From: Sophora flavescens
Lineage: Eukaryota > Streptophyta > Magnoliopsida > Fabales > Fabaceae
Length of the DNA: 64,000 bases
Assembly (NCBI GenBank): GCA_030762895.1
Contig: CM061067.1
Span: forward strand, 168,824,518-168,888,517
Direction: 5' to 3'
Part shown: positions 10,894-22,568 of the stretch, piece by piece
Numbering within the stretch: position 1 is the first letter of the stretch
How the letters are laid out: each line of letters opens with the position of its first letter
Translations under genes and position numbers: made by a program
The notes under the pieces: model-generated
Told to the model about the DNA's origin: nothing
The model's input: the letters and a program-made list of their open reading frames with translations, nothing else
Database searches by the model: none

Positions 10894-12408
10894 TTAAACA
10901 ACAATGTCTTGGAGAGGTTCCGTACTTGCTTCATCAAAAGCAACTGTATGAACCGGTCCTGGAATTGAAACCGATTCTTCCTCAAAAATAAAGTCTCTAA
11001 CCTTATTTCTCCCGCCAAACTCAATATCCTCAAAGAACGTGGCAGTTCCCGTCTCAAAAATTGTCTTTAATTTGGGATCGTAAAACTTATAGCCCCTGGA
11101 TCGTTCAGAATAGCCAATAAAGTAGCTGCTCACTGTTCGGGGATCTAATTTCCTTTCATTTGGCCTATAAGGCCTTGCCTCAGATGGGCATCCCCATACA
11201 TGAAGGTGATTTAGACAAGGCTTTCTACCTGTCCAAAGCTCATAGGGTGTTTTGGCAGCTGCCTTAGTTGGCACTCTGTTCAAAATGTAAGATGCAGTCT
11301 TCAATGCCTCTCCCCAGAGTGACTCCGGTAAAGTAGAATGACATAGCATACTCCTTACCATATCCTTAAGAGTCCGGTTTCGTCTTTCAGCTACACCATT
11401 CATGCTAGGTGACCCCAGCATGGTGTACTGTGGGACGATCCCACCTTCCTGAAGGTATTTGGCAAATGGTCCCGGACGTTGTTCACCTGAACCGTCATAC
11501 CTACCGTAATATTCACCTCCACGGTCAAATTTGACACTCTTAATTCTTTTATCGAGTTGATTTTCAACTTCAGCCTTAAATGATTTGAACACATCCAAAG
11601 ATTGAGACTTTTCATGTATAAGAAATAGGTACGCATATCTGGAATAATCGTCTATGAATGATATAAAGTATTGTTGACCATTCCAAGATGGTGTTGGAAA
11701 TGGCCCACAAATGTCCGTATGTATCAATTCTAAGACATATGTAGCTCTATATGCTCCCAATTTCTTTTGTTTGGTCTGTTTGCCCTTAATGCACTCAACA
11801 CAGACATTAAAGTCTGTAAAATCAATGGAATCAAGGATCCCATTTGACACAAGTCGTTCAACTCTATTTCTAGAGATGTGACCTAGACGCTTGTGCCACA
11901 ACGCTCCTGAATTTGCATTGTCAACTTTGCGCTTAGTACCACGTGATTCCACATTCAAGTTTTCATTATAGGAAGCAATAGTGTCAAGCAAATATACATT
12001 GTCATACACCATAAGAGTACCAGTTCCAACAACATTTGAATTAATAGATAAACTGAATTGATTGTTTCCAAATGAACAATGACAACCAAATTTGTCCAAA
12101 CAAGAAACAGAAACTAAATTCCGTCTAAAGGACGGTACAACAAAAGTATCCATTAAATCCAAATAATAACCAGTACTTAATAACAACCTAAAATGCCCTA
12201 TTGCCTCTACTTCTACCGACTTGCCATCTCCCACATAAATGCGTCTTTCAGCATTAGTTGGCCTTCGGTAACTCAGGCAACCCTTTCTTTTCACGCCAGG
12301 CATGATACTTAGTACATTCCTTATTGACATGTCCAGTCTTGCCACAAAAGAAGCAACCGTTGTCACCCTTATTTTGCTTCTTTTGTGTTGGACCCTTAGC
12401 AACTTCAT
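10894..12408 (-). pseudogene. Copia A2 pol: GAG-pre-integrase and integrase
   Basis: 504 residues. [17 protein letters not shown] and CVECIKGK form the zinc-binding HHCC domain. The DDE core is visible as HTDICGP (D), KFDRGGEY (D) and GVAERRNR (E). It continues with [19 protein letters not shown] and the post-integrase linker. At the N-terminal edge the residues CLSYRRPT follow almost directly on the zinc knuckle frame. The usual WxxDSGA protease active site between them is missing, pointing to an internal deletion around 12260-12300. Confidence 0.88.
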
Positions 12409-12682
12409 TCTTAGTATCCTTATGTTTCCTCTTTTTGCCCTTGTCTTTAGAGGTGCTTGCTAGGTGAGCACTTTCTGTCCTTTCTTGCTTCATCCTTTCT
12501 TCCTCTTGAACACAATATGAAATGAGCTCGTTAAGAGACCATTTCTCCTTCTGACAGTTATAACTGATCTTAAATTGACTGAATTGTGCAGGAAGAGATA
12601 TTAGCACCAAATGTGCGAGTAAGTCATCTGATAACTCGAGCTTTAGAGCCTTAAGCTTGGAAGCAATATTAGACATTTCCAT
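12254..12682 (-). pseudogene. Copia A2 gag C-terminal part with zinc knuckle
   Basis: Nucleocapsid part of gag. [14 protein letters not shown] is a CCHC zinc knuckle (CX2CX4HX4C). It is preceded by the gag core blocks SKLKALKLELSDDLL and LVLISLPAQFSQFKISYNCQ. This is the same frame as the upstream gag piece, separated by a single TGA where the family has a sense codon. Confidence 0.85.
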
Positions 12683-12700
12683 TATGTACTCCCTTACATT

Positions 12701-13060
12701 TCATTTGCCCTTATACTTCATAGAAATCAAGCTTTGAAGGAGTGTGCTTGTTTCTGCCTTATCACTTTTGGCAAAGCGTTTCTCAATTTCGGCCAGGAAT
12801 TCTTCGGCACTTGTTATCTTTTCAGATATAGCACCCCTAAATGCCTCCGGAATGCCGCGCTTAATGATCATGAGACTCGTTCGATTGGAGCGTTCCCACT
12901 TCTCATAAGTTTTCCTCTCTTCATAGGTACTGGAGTCCGTAAGAGAAGAGGGTTGCTCCATCCTTAGCGCAAGGTCAAGATCCATGCAGCCCAGAACAAT
13001 TAAAATGTTCTCTTTCCAGTCCTTAAAGTTGGTACCATTAAGGACCGGAACCGAATTCAT
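12701..13060 (-). pseudogene. Copia A2 gag N-terminal part
   Basis: Starts at a plausible native ATG (MNSVPVLNGTNFKDWKENI). It continues with VLGCMDLDLALR, YEKWERSNRTSLMIIKRG and KAETSTLLQSLISMKYKGK, the Copia gag (UBN2-like) core. It ends at an in-frame TGA at about 12698-12700; the protein resumes in the same frame at 12697 and below. Confidence 0.85.
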
Positions 13061-13610
13061 GTTAGCAGATACAGTAGCAATATTAGCTGTGAAGAGAACA
13101 AAATAAACAACATAAATATACGCACATCATAATCAAAATTCAATCATCAACAAATTCAAATGATTGTATAACTCATCTCAAGATACCTATTGCAACATTA
13201 ATATCAAGTCTTTGGACAGTAATATTAATTGCTGGTGGTACTCTTGTTGTAATGATCAAACATTGATAATAATGCATGTCAAATAATAAACCCCTCTTTG
13301 GATTGATTTATCATTCACATGTACAACATTATAATTATCACATGTTTACCATCACAGGTGTCTACGTAATCCGGCCAAATATTAACCTTCCTTTGGGCCG
13401 ATTAATACCCGCATGGATACACGTATACACTAACATTTAACATTTCTCATGAGCAATCTGCACAGAGAGGTCACTTTGGCGACTTCATGTTTCAATTGGC
13501 TCACTTAAAATGTTAAACAATTATACAATTCAAAATTATGAGCAAAAAATTTGAATTCATTAAGATCTCCTTTAACAAGATTGTTTGAACACCAAACGTC
13601 AGAAGTTAAA

Positions 13611-13678
13611 CTGTAGCCTAGTGGTTGGCCCTCTGCCTACAAACCAGTATGTACTGGGTTCGATTCCTGCCTACGCCA
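13611..13678 (+). other. tRNA-like module (A and B boxes) in the Copia A2 leader
   Basis: TAGCCTAGTGG at 13614-13624 fits the Pol III A box. GGTTCGATTCC at 13657-13667 is a perfect B box, at tRNA-like spacing (about 32 bp between boxes). A clean cloverleaf with a 7-bp acceptor stem is not evident, so I do not call a functional tRNA gene. It could be a tRNA-derived SINE fragment or tRNA relic carried by the retrotransposon. Confidence 0.55.
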
Positions 13679-13754
13679 AACTGATCATTTTATTCATTTT
13701 CCACAAAAATTACTTAAAATAAAATTAAATGAAGGAGCCCAAGATTGCATCAAT

Positions 13755-13812
13755 GAGAATCGATCCTGGACATTGGCGAAACGACGCGATGGCTCAAACC
13801 ACTGGACCAAAG
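13755..13812 (-). other. Second tRNA-like module, opposite strand, in the Copia A2 leader
   Basis: On the minus strand TGGTCCAGTGG (13799-13809) is a perfect A-box match, and GGATCGATTCTC (13755-13766) is a B box with about two mismatches. It faces the module at 13611-13678, about 80 bp away. Confidence 0.45.
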
Positions 13813-14238
13813 CACACGCTGCTTAAAGCAGCGAACTTCAAAATATAAATATGAATCACAACGATTCATAACGAAACTGCCACCATTACGGTCACAAATT
13901 GCAGCAACTTTACTGCCCAGACAATGCAAAACTTGACGTTGAAATAGTGGCCAAACAATAACCTTCCTTTATTTGTTGCAAAGTGTTACGTCATTGCATT
14001 AGCATACCATATGTTCAGTTCAAGGACCATATATACGTGATAATGTGCTTAAACTAACACCATAATCATGCATCTTTATTGACACATTGAAATACCAGAA
14101 TCATGAAGTTTTTCCTCATGGAAGATCATAAATAAATACTTCAGAAAAAAGAAAAACTTTAAAACTCCATGAATCAAACTAAACCTTAGAATTCCTTGAA
14201 TCATACATGAATTGATCATGGGTGGCTCTGATACCACT

Positions 14239-14836
14239 TGTTAGATTTAATTATTTATGCCTAGACATGTTTCTAATTCCTTAAACATCATGTAGACAAA
14301 GTCAATATTAACAAGAAACATGTTCTTCATCAAGCACAAATCCAAAACCAATAATCTCATGCCAATTCAAGATGACTAATGAATGCGGAAGCGTACCCGG
14401 AGGATCCATGAAGTCTTGATGGAAATGATGATGTTCTTGATAGAGTAGTGATCTTCCAATTGTAGATTCTCCTTAGCCTTAATTCCTCCTCTAATGGGAT
14501 GAAGAGAATTGAAATTCTTTTCCTTTTGGTTATGTCTACAATTGGGGACCATAACCCTTTATTTATAGGAATTGCATGCCCTTTCACGAAGAGTGATGTC
14601 CCTTCGGATTCAAACTCTTTCATGAAGAGTCGTGACTATCCACACATTTCTTATTTCTAATTTTGCCCATCATAAAAATAGAAATAAGACCTTATGGTAT
14701 CTACACAATAATTTTCATAACAATTATGTCCATAGCCATAAACCTTACTTGAATTAGATCACTTTAATTTGACTAATTAAAAATAATGGCCCTAACACAT
14801 TTAAACATTACAAGTGTGACCCAAAAATTTCTAACG
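14239..14836 (-). repeat. 5' LTR of Copia A2
   Basis: 598 bp, nearly identical to 8114-8711. Its last base is G where the partner has A, so the CA end has decayed to CG. The duplicated target TGAGG (14837-14841) fixes the boundary. Confidence 0.93.
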
Positions 14837-15040
14837 TGAGGTCCCTCTGGTGATATACAATGGTTTCTTGTAATAACATGGCTTCCTGATTTCGAAGGAC
14901 GTCCGAAGTTTGCAGTGGATATATTATGACTTGCAATTGAAGAATGATTATCCTTAGAATTGTTTCTGTTAATTCCACTTTCAAACACCGATTCACCTTA
15001 GAAATTTTGTTTTTTAGATTGACTTCGAAAGAATTCATAT
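14837..15040 (-). pseudogene. Helitron Rep gene, upstream piece
   Basis: Minus-strand residues STANFGRPSKSG and HVITRNHCISPEGP run up to the Copia A2 insertion and continue in frame at 8113 downward. The region upstream of about 14990 is frame-broken. The native start is not identifiable. Confidence 0.6.
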
Positions 15041-15132
15041 CAACACGCCCCTTTCTTCTATAAGTTGGATGGAGATGACCACTTGGTTGTGTATAAGAAT
15101 TTGATTTGGAAATCTGATTGCTACAATTTTTT

Positions 15133-15757
15133 CAATATTGCTAATTTGACACAGAAAAGCATACACCTACGAAAACATCGTATGAACAAGTCCGCCGACA
15201 AATGCATCAGATCAGCTCATGATCTGTTATCTTGCATCAGAAGACAGTTTTTTGTTTTTTGTTTTTTAATTTAAATTTTTTTTGTAAATAAATTTTTTGA
15301 TTAAGTATGTGTCAATATCTGGTGAACGGGGTACAAATATCTGGTGAATGCCTTCAAATATGTGGTGAATGCCCATACTAAAACCAAGTTTTGGATGCCT
15401 TAGAGTATCTGGTGAATGCCTTCGAATATCTGGTGAGTGCCCATACTAAAACCAAGTTTTGGATGCCTTAGATTATCTGGTGAACGTAGTTCACTTATCT
15501 GGTGAATGCCTTCGAATATGTGGTGAATGCCTATACTAAATTAGCTTGTGGATGCCTTAGATTATCTGGTGAATGCCTTCAAATATGTGGTGAATGCCCA
15601 TACTTAATCAAAAAATTTATTTACAAAAAAAAAATTAAATCTAAAAAAAAAAAAAAAAAAGCGTCTTCTGATGCCGCATAGTGCATTCTGATCTTTCTGA
15701 TTTGTTCATACGGTGTTTTCGTAGGTGTATGCTTTTCTGTGTCAAATTAGCAATCCT
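15133..15757. mobile_element. Hairpin MITE, Mutator-like (9-bp target duplication)
   Basis: Arms of about 170 bp (from 15133 and back from 15757) are inverted copies: ATTGCTAATTTGACAC on the left equals the reverse complement of the right end, and the match runs through the AAGCATACACCTACGAAAAC block. The arms continue as poly-T / poly-A tracts and GTAAATAAATTTTTTGATTA. The flanks CAATTTTTT at 15124-15132 and 15758-15766 are a 9-bp duplication, the Mutator-superfamily signature. No coding capacity. The centre is a tandem repeat, listed separately. Confidence 0.8.
15310..15605 (+). repeat. Tandem TATCTGGTGAATGCC repeats in hairpin MITE
   Basis: At least ten copies of a unit based on (T)AT(C/G)TGGTGAATGCC. 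They alternate with CCATACTAAAACCAAGTTTTGG and GATGCCTTAGA words in a higher-order period of about 100-110 bp. Confidence 0.85.
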
Positions 15758-15766
15758 CAATTTTTT

Positions 15767-18423
15767 AGTGTCCTGGCACACCTAAAGAATAATGCAAGTA
15801 ATACATAACATACTAATTTATAACATACTACTTTATATGCTAAATTAAATCTACTCTATTTGTTAAGGATTCATGTATTTTTTTGCCATACTCAGGAATG
15901 TGGTTAACATCACGTCACCAAATATTAACAATTTCATCTCATTTTAGTAATATGATAAAAAAGCTATTATGCTTTTAGGAAATATAAGTAATGAATCCTA
16001 GCAGGGGCAAGTCCTTTGCAATATTAAATAATAAATATCGGTTTGACATGTAGATACTCTGATATCAAGTTATTTGTAATGTTTTGGATAAAAAAATGTT
16101 CAGTATTTTTAAGAAAGCTAATAAATTTCATAAGCCTAAACAGGGGGAAATGATATAATACAAATACTTAAATTTCTGCACACAAAAAAAAAAAAAAGGA
16201 TACAAAAACTAATGTCATCCCATCAAGATATATAGCCGCACTTTTAATTCATGAGGAAACGATAAAGAACATGATTGAATGCAACAGGGAAATATATTTT
16301 TCTGTAAAATGCTTACCATTTTGTAACTATATTTTTCGGATGAATGATTACATAGAAACTGATATATTTTTGTCATATAGGTCCGTAAAGCCTAATGGTG
16401 ACGTCCAGGATATGGGGTTTCAATGGTTTGTCACTGTGTCTTGGCTTTCATTACCTGCAACTTCTATTTTGAAATTTTAAACTGTTTTAATATTGTAGGG
16501 AGAAAAAAACTGCACGGTCTCTTAAATTTTTATTAGTGGATGTTGGTCTTTTATTCAGAAAATGCAAAAGAAATAAATATTATTTAAATAGGATGCTTAA
16601 TATGTGATAGCTTTAAATATTTTTGAGAAAACCTTCCTGCAGGGGACTGTAATATAGGTAGTTCGCTGGTCTTATACCATTGTTAAATGTATATTAATAA
16701 ATTGGAAATGATTGGGTGAGATGATATAGAGATCATATGTAATATAATTATAGAAATACGAGGAATGATATTTGTACATCAAAATGGGATCCCCTTTATT
16801 TTTTGGGTCTATTTTCGAGAAGCGTATATACTAAAAAGATAACGTTTCCTTCTAACCATGCTTGCGTGAGTTTGAATCTACTATGCGGTGCGCAAGGGGA
16901 CACAGCCACTAGCCACTAGGCCAACAGTTATGATGTGTCATTTCAAGATCGTTAATTCTACTTAAGTATTGTACTTGACAGTTGGTTAAACTCTTGAAGG
17001 GTTGTTTTCCTTCACCAAGAGGCATGATTTGGGTTATAAATAGAATCATATGCATGTAGTAAAGACAGACGAAAAACTTAGAATTTCCCAAACCATTATT
17101 CACTCCAAATCACCTTCTTTTTTCCCTTGTGCACAAAGAGAGTTGGGAAGACTATTGTTTTGTAAACTTCCATTGACGATACGCTTGGTTTAGGGTGTGC
17201 AAACCAAACCAAGCTTACTCCATTGTATCCTGAAGGGGATTCGCCGGTTTTACCTGTTGCATCCAATCTACGAGGAGAGATTGGTGGGGGCGAATCAAAC
17301 CTAAAGCCTAGTGTTCCTACATGCCTTGAAGATTGCGCATTACCATTGTTTTATTCTTCTTTATTGCAGACTAGACCCCATTTTTATAACATTACAACAA
17401 ATAAAAATAAAAATAAAAATAAAATCCATGGCTGACAACAAATAGGGAAAATAAAAATAAGAGTAAAGACCCAAATTAGACCTCGACAAAAAATCACGGG
17501 GAAATTTTGGTTATTGAATAATAGAAAATACCAATTTGATGCTTAAGAATGTAAAAAGTGGGTAAAAATAGTAATTTTTAGGATAATTTTAAGGGACATT
17601 TTAATACCTAACAGGAACTAATTTGACATCCATTTTATGTTTTTGATAATCAAATTGGTATTTTTAATTTCTTAGGGACCAAAATGTCCCTGTGTTTTTT
17701 TTGTCAAGGATCAGTTTGAGCATTTAATAAAAAAATAAGAAATTGAATAACTGTAGGAAAGAGAATAAAATTAGAATTAAAGTAACAAATTATAATCTCT
17801 GTCATTTTTCAAAAGTTAAGTTGTGAACTTATTAAGATGTTAAATAAACTATATAGCTTAAGTTGCAGGAGTAGTTGTGTGAGCATGCGGCAAGATGAAG
17901 TAGTACCACATATATGGACATTGGTGAGTTTGGTTCTTGTTCAGATGTTAATTATTTTTCCAGTAATTTATTCTTTGAGGTGCATCTTTAAACTTTTTCT
18001 ATGTTTCTTTATAATTTAAGTAACTAAATTAGTATTATTGTTTTATTAAAGCTGGAATGGGATTTAAGATATAATGAATAGGAAGAAAGGTTAATCTCCG
18101 AACTCTTTTATATTTAGCAGTAACTTAAAAGTTTCTCACCTACTTGTAAAGCATGTTATATAGAATGCCATATTTTTTTAATACGTTGTAAACAAAAACT
18201 GGACAATACCATCAAGGGGAAATACTTATAAGTATATAGTCTTATTATAATAAGATGTCCATGACACAATAAACAGTCATCCAGAAAACATAATACTACT
18301 AACACAGGCAAATATAGGTGAGCATTAGTACTAAACGAACAAAGTATAAGTGTAACATAATTAACAAAATAACATAGCTAGTAAGGATGATGATGATTCA
18401 TAAAATGTTCCATAGTCGATGCT
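15767..18423. other. Non-coding segment between Helitron Rep and RPA-like genes
   Basis: AT-rich sequence of 2.7 kb. I see no supportable gene. It holds an AAAAT microsatellite at about 17401-17431, a MITE at about 17464-17726, and a tRNA B-box-like word at about 16870. Short ORFs (16271-16480, 17223-17435, 17837-18019) have no recognisable motif. Confidence 0.6.
17464..17726. mobile_element. Short palindromic MITE
   Basis: The left end (TAAAGACCCAAATTAGACC, GACAAAAAATCACGGGG, AAATTTTGGT) is an imperfect inverted copy of the right end (reverse complement TAAATGCTCAAACTGATCC, GACAAAAAAAACACAGGG, ACATTTTGGT). The AAAATACCAATTTG word also repeats inverted further in. About 263 bp; target duplication not resolved. 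Confidence 0.6.
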
Positions 18424-19943
18424 TCATTCAGTTTTGATATTCTTTGTCAATTTCGTAGAAGACAATTGAGCTGAAGTCATGTCTTTAGTTGCAATATCAT
18501 CAAACTGTATTTCGGACGCCGATCGCTTAGCGGGAGTTAAAGATCCCAATAATTCCGGATAATAATCAGCTGTTGCAGAATAAGAATAAGAATGCTGTAC
18601 ATTTTAAACATACAAATAAAAATCAGAACACGATTCAATATGCTAATGAACTAAAGGAATGGTCACATTCGTTTGCTTACACTGTCACAAGAATCATGTT
18701 CCTTCGTTGCAGACATGATGGACTTTCCCATATCATTTATGGAGGTCTCCTAATAAAATTTTATATTTTAAATATCAAACTGAATCCAAAATCTATTAAG
18801 AGTTAGATTTGGAAACAAAATATGTACCTCATGGTGCATAAATTTTTGAATTGTGGATTCAATGATTTGTGAGTCTTCAGAGAACATGACCACAGAAGAA
18901 TGCTTGTAATTTGGCTGAACCTTAACCTTGAAAACTAAAGTCGTCTTTAAAATATTATCATGACCACAGAAGAATGCTTGTAATTTGGCTGAACCTTAAC
19001 CTCGAAAACTAAAGTCGTCTTTAAAATATTATCAGCATCTTTGGGAACAGCAAATGGAACAAGTTCCCCTTCCTAGAAATATAAAAGAAAAGTGCTAAAT
19101 ATTTTTTTATGAGAAAACAATAGTTGAGCTCTAGAAATTCCAACATAACATGAGGGAGATCATACATACATCTGTTAACTTTTTTTTTAATGTTGACAGC
19201 AGTTTCGTTTATCAGTTGCTTGCATTCTTGGTCCCACAAGATAAACTTTGAACTCTCATTCTTGTCAGAAACGCTGACCTCTATTCTAAATCTGTTAAGG
19301 AAAAAATAAATTAGTTTTCACTTAATGTGGTGCACATAATTCTAAATTTACTAACTAATGATTGATAGTGTATAGAATCAATTACAGTGTTATTGTTTGA
19401 GAAGTATCGTTGCCACAAGCTGAACATGTATTAGATGATGCCAAGGGATCAACTTTCCTTTTGCATCTGGAGCATCCTTCGTAGTACCAACCATTTCGAG
19501 GGATCATCTTGTCAATTTGACCAACAGTTATACAGTAGCATTCCTAACTCGCAGAAAGAAATGAAATAAAATACATCTAATTCAGAAATAGATATTAATA
19601 ATGTATTTTTGAATCTCCATGATGTTTTCATTTATTAGAAGCTTTGATCCATACACGGAGTTCTGTATGGCCATCGGATATTTACCTATTAAAACATCAA
19701 AGTCTAGCAAATTAATCATTAAAATAAACATTAAATAAATATATAGCAGATCAATATAAAATGTCAAAAGCTTTTAACCTTGAGAATCCTTTATCTTTGC
19801 AAGAGTCGGCACGATAACAATATGACCAGGTTCATGTTTGTCCAAGAAAGACAATAATTGAGTGGCATATGCTCCCCATAGCGTACAATTGAGTGTTCTA
19901 CCACTACAGTATTTGAAGTTAAATAACAAAATATTTTCATAAT
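18424..19943 (-). pseudogene. RPA1-like (OB-fold) gene, 3' exons
   Basis: Single-strand DNA-binding replication protein A large-subunit relative. Minus-strand exons can be traced. 19943-19779: NFKYCSGRTLNCTLWGAYAT, then HEPGHIVIVPTLAKIKDSQ (OB fold). 19685 to about 19600: KYPMAIQNSVYGSKLLINEN. 19543-19386: WYYEGCSRCKRKVDPL and CSACGND, the C-terminal zinc ribbon. 19291 to about 19180: RIEVSVSDKNESSKFILWDQ and ECKQLINETAV. 19072-18828: ELVPFAVPKDADNIL and onward. 18749-18681 and 18569-18424: LTPAKRSASEIQFDDIATKD, ending at TGA. Most junctions have GT..AG ends. A 74-bp duplication breaks the frame in the 19072-18828 exon. Helitrons of plants often carry such RPA genes upstream of Rep, as here. 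Confidence 0.8.
18886..19033. repeat. 74-bp tandem duplication inside RPA-like exon
   Basis: 18886-18959 is repeated at 18960-19033 with one visible base difference. 74 is not a multiple of three, so the duplication shifts the reading frame of the exon. Confidence 0.9.
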
Positions 19944-21163
19944 CACTGCAAGAAATTTTGCCATTAGCTACGACAAATTTGGTAGCTAATTCGTAGCTAA
20001 TTTCTAGTAAACGAATTTAGCTATAAATTAGCTTCCAAATAACTACAAAATAGGTGGTAGCATAAATTAAATGGCAAATTAGCAAATTAGCTTCCAAATA
20101 ACTACAAAATAGGTGGTAGCATAAATTGAGTGGCAAAATAGCTAGAAAAATATTCCTAGCTAACTCGTGAATTTTGAAAATGTTTTAGCTATTTGGTAGT
20201 TAATCCCTAGTAGTATGTTGTTATGATTTTTTTTTTTAAATAGTTACGATATTGTCGAAGCGATTTTGTAGTCAATTTATAGCTAAAATTTTGTAGCGAT
20301 TTTGTAGTTATTTCCTAACTAATAAAAAAATGTAAAAAAAAAATCAGTCGCTAAATTGATCCCAACTACCTGTTTTGGAGACTAGTTTAGCAATTGATAT
20401 TTGTCAACTTTATTGTCTAAATAATAAAGAGATGGAAAACATAAAGAACAAAAAAAAAAAAAAGAGCAGACATGTTATTGCTTTAGTTGGGTGTTGGTCT
20501 TGGTTTTCCTGTTCTTTTTCCAATTTCTCCCTATTGTTTCTACCTGTTCTTTGTATTTACTTTAATAGGTTGGTACCCAACCCAGTCTAACTTTGTTATA
20601 TACATGGAAGAGGGAGATATATCACTGAAAATTCAAAGCAAAAAGCCAATAACAAAAAAGCATAAAATTAAAAAACATAAGCACTCAATGAACAAGGCAA
20701 TCATTTTACGGATACAATAACAAGAGTTATAATACATGTATTTGATTATTCACATGTGCTAAATGCCAAGAGATCAGCAAGTGAAATTCAAAACAACCAT
20801 GTACCCTCAAGTACCCTCAAATTGACAAAGGAAAACCACACAGCACTCCAAGTATGCAAGCACTCAATGAATATTGGTTGTAGTCAACTTCATAGGGAAC
20901 AAAGGGTGTGCTACTGAAACCCAAAACCTATAATAGAGAGAAGCAAAAAAATTCAAATTTGAGATAGGAAATCTATTTCAATTAGAAGAAAATATAATAG
21001 AAAAAAGAAGGAAAAACCAATCAATATAACAAACTTAGCATATGCCAGAGTATCCTTATCAGATCCTTGAAATGAAAAATAATATTAAATAAAAGTATGA
21101 AAGTCTCACAAAACACGATAATAATTATGTAGGGAAAGAAAAGTTTGCAACACAGCAACATGC
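19944..21163. other. CACTA left part: terminal repeat, subterminal TAGCTA words, non-coding body
   Basis: 19944-20345 is dense in TAGCTA/TTAGCTA words and includes a 59-bp-period repeat (AGCTTCCAAATAACTACAAA at about 20029 and 20088). From 20346 to 21163 I see no gene; short ORFs at 20375-20720 have no recognisable domain. Copia B begins at 21164. Confidence 0.65.
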
Positions 21164-21844
21164 TGATGGGGAACAACAATGCAACAGTGTAACACAATAA
21201 CAAAGTAATACGCAGCGGAAATAAATCCCCCCAAACTTGCAAGAATCTGTGAGGAGCAACAACAAATATATGGCAGCAAATAGAACGACACAAACATAAA
21301 AGAGACACCAAGATTTTAACGTGGAAAACCCCTTAAAGCAAGGGTAAAAACCATGAGTCGTCCAGATCAAAGAAACAGCTCCACTATGATCAAATAAGGG
21401 TATAAAAGAGTCTCCAACAAGTGCACAAACCGTGCTAACAATCAACCAAAACAACCAAGCACCAATGCTTACAAATGAGAAACAAGAAGATGAAATTTAC
21501 CCCAAAAACAGAGCTACTGTACGAAGTCAATATCTCTCACTTCATACTTCTTCTTGAAAATCCTAACGATGAGAATGAAGAACAACACGTCCTGAACCTG
21601 CTGCAGAAATTTCAGCCCGATCCAACGGTGAACGAATCCTCTGTCGTGATTTTACGGTGATTGTCTGGTGGGTATACGGGTTGGCTTTCTCTCCTCTCTT
21701 CTCTCTTGTTGGCTGCTATATTCTTACTAAAATGAGACCTCCCTGCAACCCTAATCTCACATCTCTCCACTTAAACAAGTGAGATAAAATGGGCTTACAC
21801 ATTTGGACTTTTCTCCACATAGGAAGGGAGCCCAAAACCCAACA
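21164..21844 (-). repeat. 3' LTR of Copia B (681 bp)
   Basis: Starts TGATGGGG and ends CCCAACA on the plus strand. It is the same sequence as the interrupted right LTR, with visible substitutions. A purine tract (minus-strand TTGTGAGGGGGAGATT) follows at 21845-21860. The ORFs here are shadows. Confidence 0.92.
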
Positions 21845-21860
21845 AATCTCCCCCTCACAA

Positions 21861-22544
21861 CTATGTGGAGATAACTGCCAAACCGGCGATATCACAACAA
21901 GTTTCAAATTTCCTTCTTGGTAGTGCTTTAGTCATCATATCAGCACCATTATCATCAGTATGAACTTTAGCCAACTCCAACAGCTTAGCATCCAAAGCAT
22001 CACGTATCCAATGATACCTCACACTAATATGTTTGGACCTAGAATGAAAAGTTGGATTCTTACCAAGATGAATAACACTCTGACTATCAACAAACAACAA
22101 ATATTTGTCTTGAACAAAACCAAGCTCCTACAAGAATTTCTTCAACCATAGCAACTCCTTGCATGCTTCGGTAATGGCAATGAACTCTGCTTCAGTAGTG
22201 GACAATGCTACACACTTCTGCAACTTAGACTGTCAAGCCACAGCTCCCCCTACAAATCTAATCATATAGCCCGAAGTGGACTTCCTGGAATCGATGTCTC
22301 CAGTCATATCCGAGTCTGAGTACCCCACCAAAGTAGGTTTATCACCTCCAAAGCAAAGCTTCATACCAGCGGTACCACAAAGATATCTCAAAGTCCATTT
22401 CACAGCATTCCAATGCTCTCTACCTGGATTAGACAAAAATCTACTGATTGTACCAACATCATGTGCTATATCTGGTCTTGTACATACCATTGCATACATC
22501 AAACTACCCGCAACAGATGCATAAGGAACCCGTTCCATATCCAA
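21861..22544 (-). pseudogene. Copia B pol: RNase H domain
   Basis: VPYASVAGSLMYAMVCTRPD, SDSDMTGDIDSRKSTSGYM (first RNase H acidic block), then in another frame [20 protein letters not shown] and HISVRYHWIRD, ending ADMMTKALPRRKFE. Two frames (22233-22544 and 21861-22100) are joined by about 130 bp that contain stops. Confidence 0.85.
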
Positions 22545-22568
22545 TTTCTCTACTTCATTTGAAGGACT

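Larger units (their letters stand above)
13061..14238 (-). other. Copia A2 5' leader with primer site and two tRNA-like modules
   Basis: About 1.2 kb between gag and the 5' LTR. The minus-strand primer site TGGTATCAGAGCCACC lies at 14221-14236, next to the LTR, and matches initiator tRNA-Met. No protein-coding frame is convincing. Two Pol III-promoter-like modules lie at 13611-13678 (+) and 13755-13812 (-), listed separately. Confidence 0.75.
8114..14836 (-). mobile_element. Ty1/copia retrotransposon A2, minus strand, in Helitron Rep gene
   Basis: Two 598-bp LTRs (8114-8711 and 14239-14836) flank gag and pol read on the minus strand. The 5-bp target TGAGG is duplicated at 8109-8113 and 14837-14841. 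Removing the element and one TGAGG rejoins the Helitron reading frame (SPEGP followed by QPQSTTILDGYE), which proves the insertion. The LTRs differ at only about eight positions by eye, so the insertion is fairly recent. Pol has a nonsense codon, frameshifts and a deletion that removes the protease active site, so this copy is non-autonomous. Confidence 0.95.

Noticed and set aside
13611..13678. Candidate functional tRNA gene
   Set aside because: A and B boxes are good, but I could not form a proper acceptor stem and anticodon arm; kept only as a tRNA-like module.
15310..15605. Regularly spaced repeats that might be taken for a CRISPR array
   Set aside because: Plant nuclear context, repeats inside a hairpin MITE, spacers are themselves repeated; no cas genes.
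16860..16930. Possible SINE or tRNA relic around GAGTTTGAATCTA
   Set aside because: Only a B-box-like word is visible; no convincing A box or poly-A tail at the right distance.
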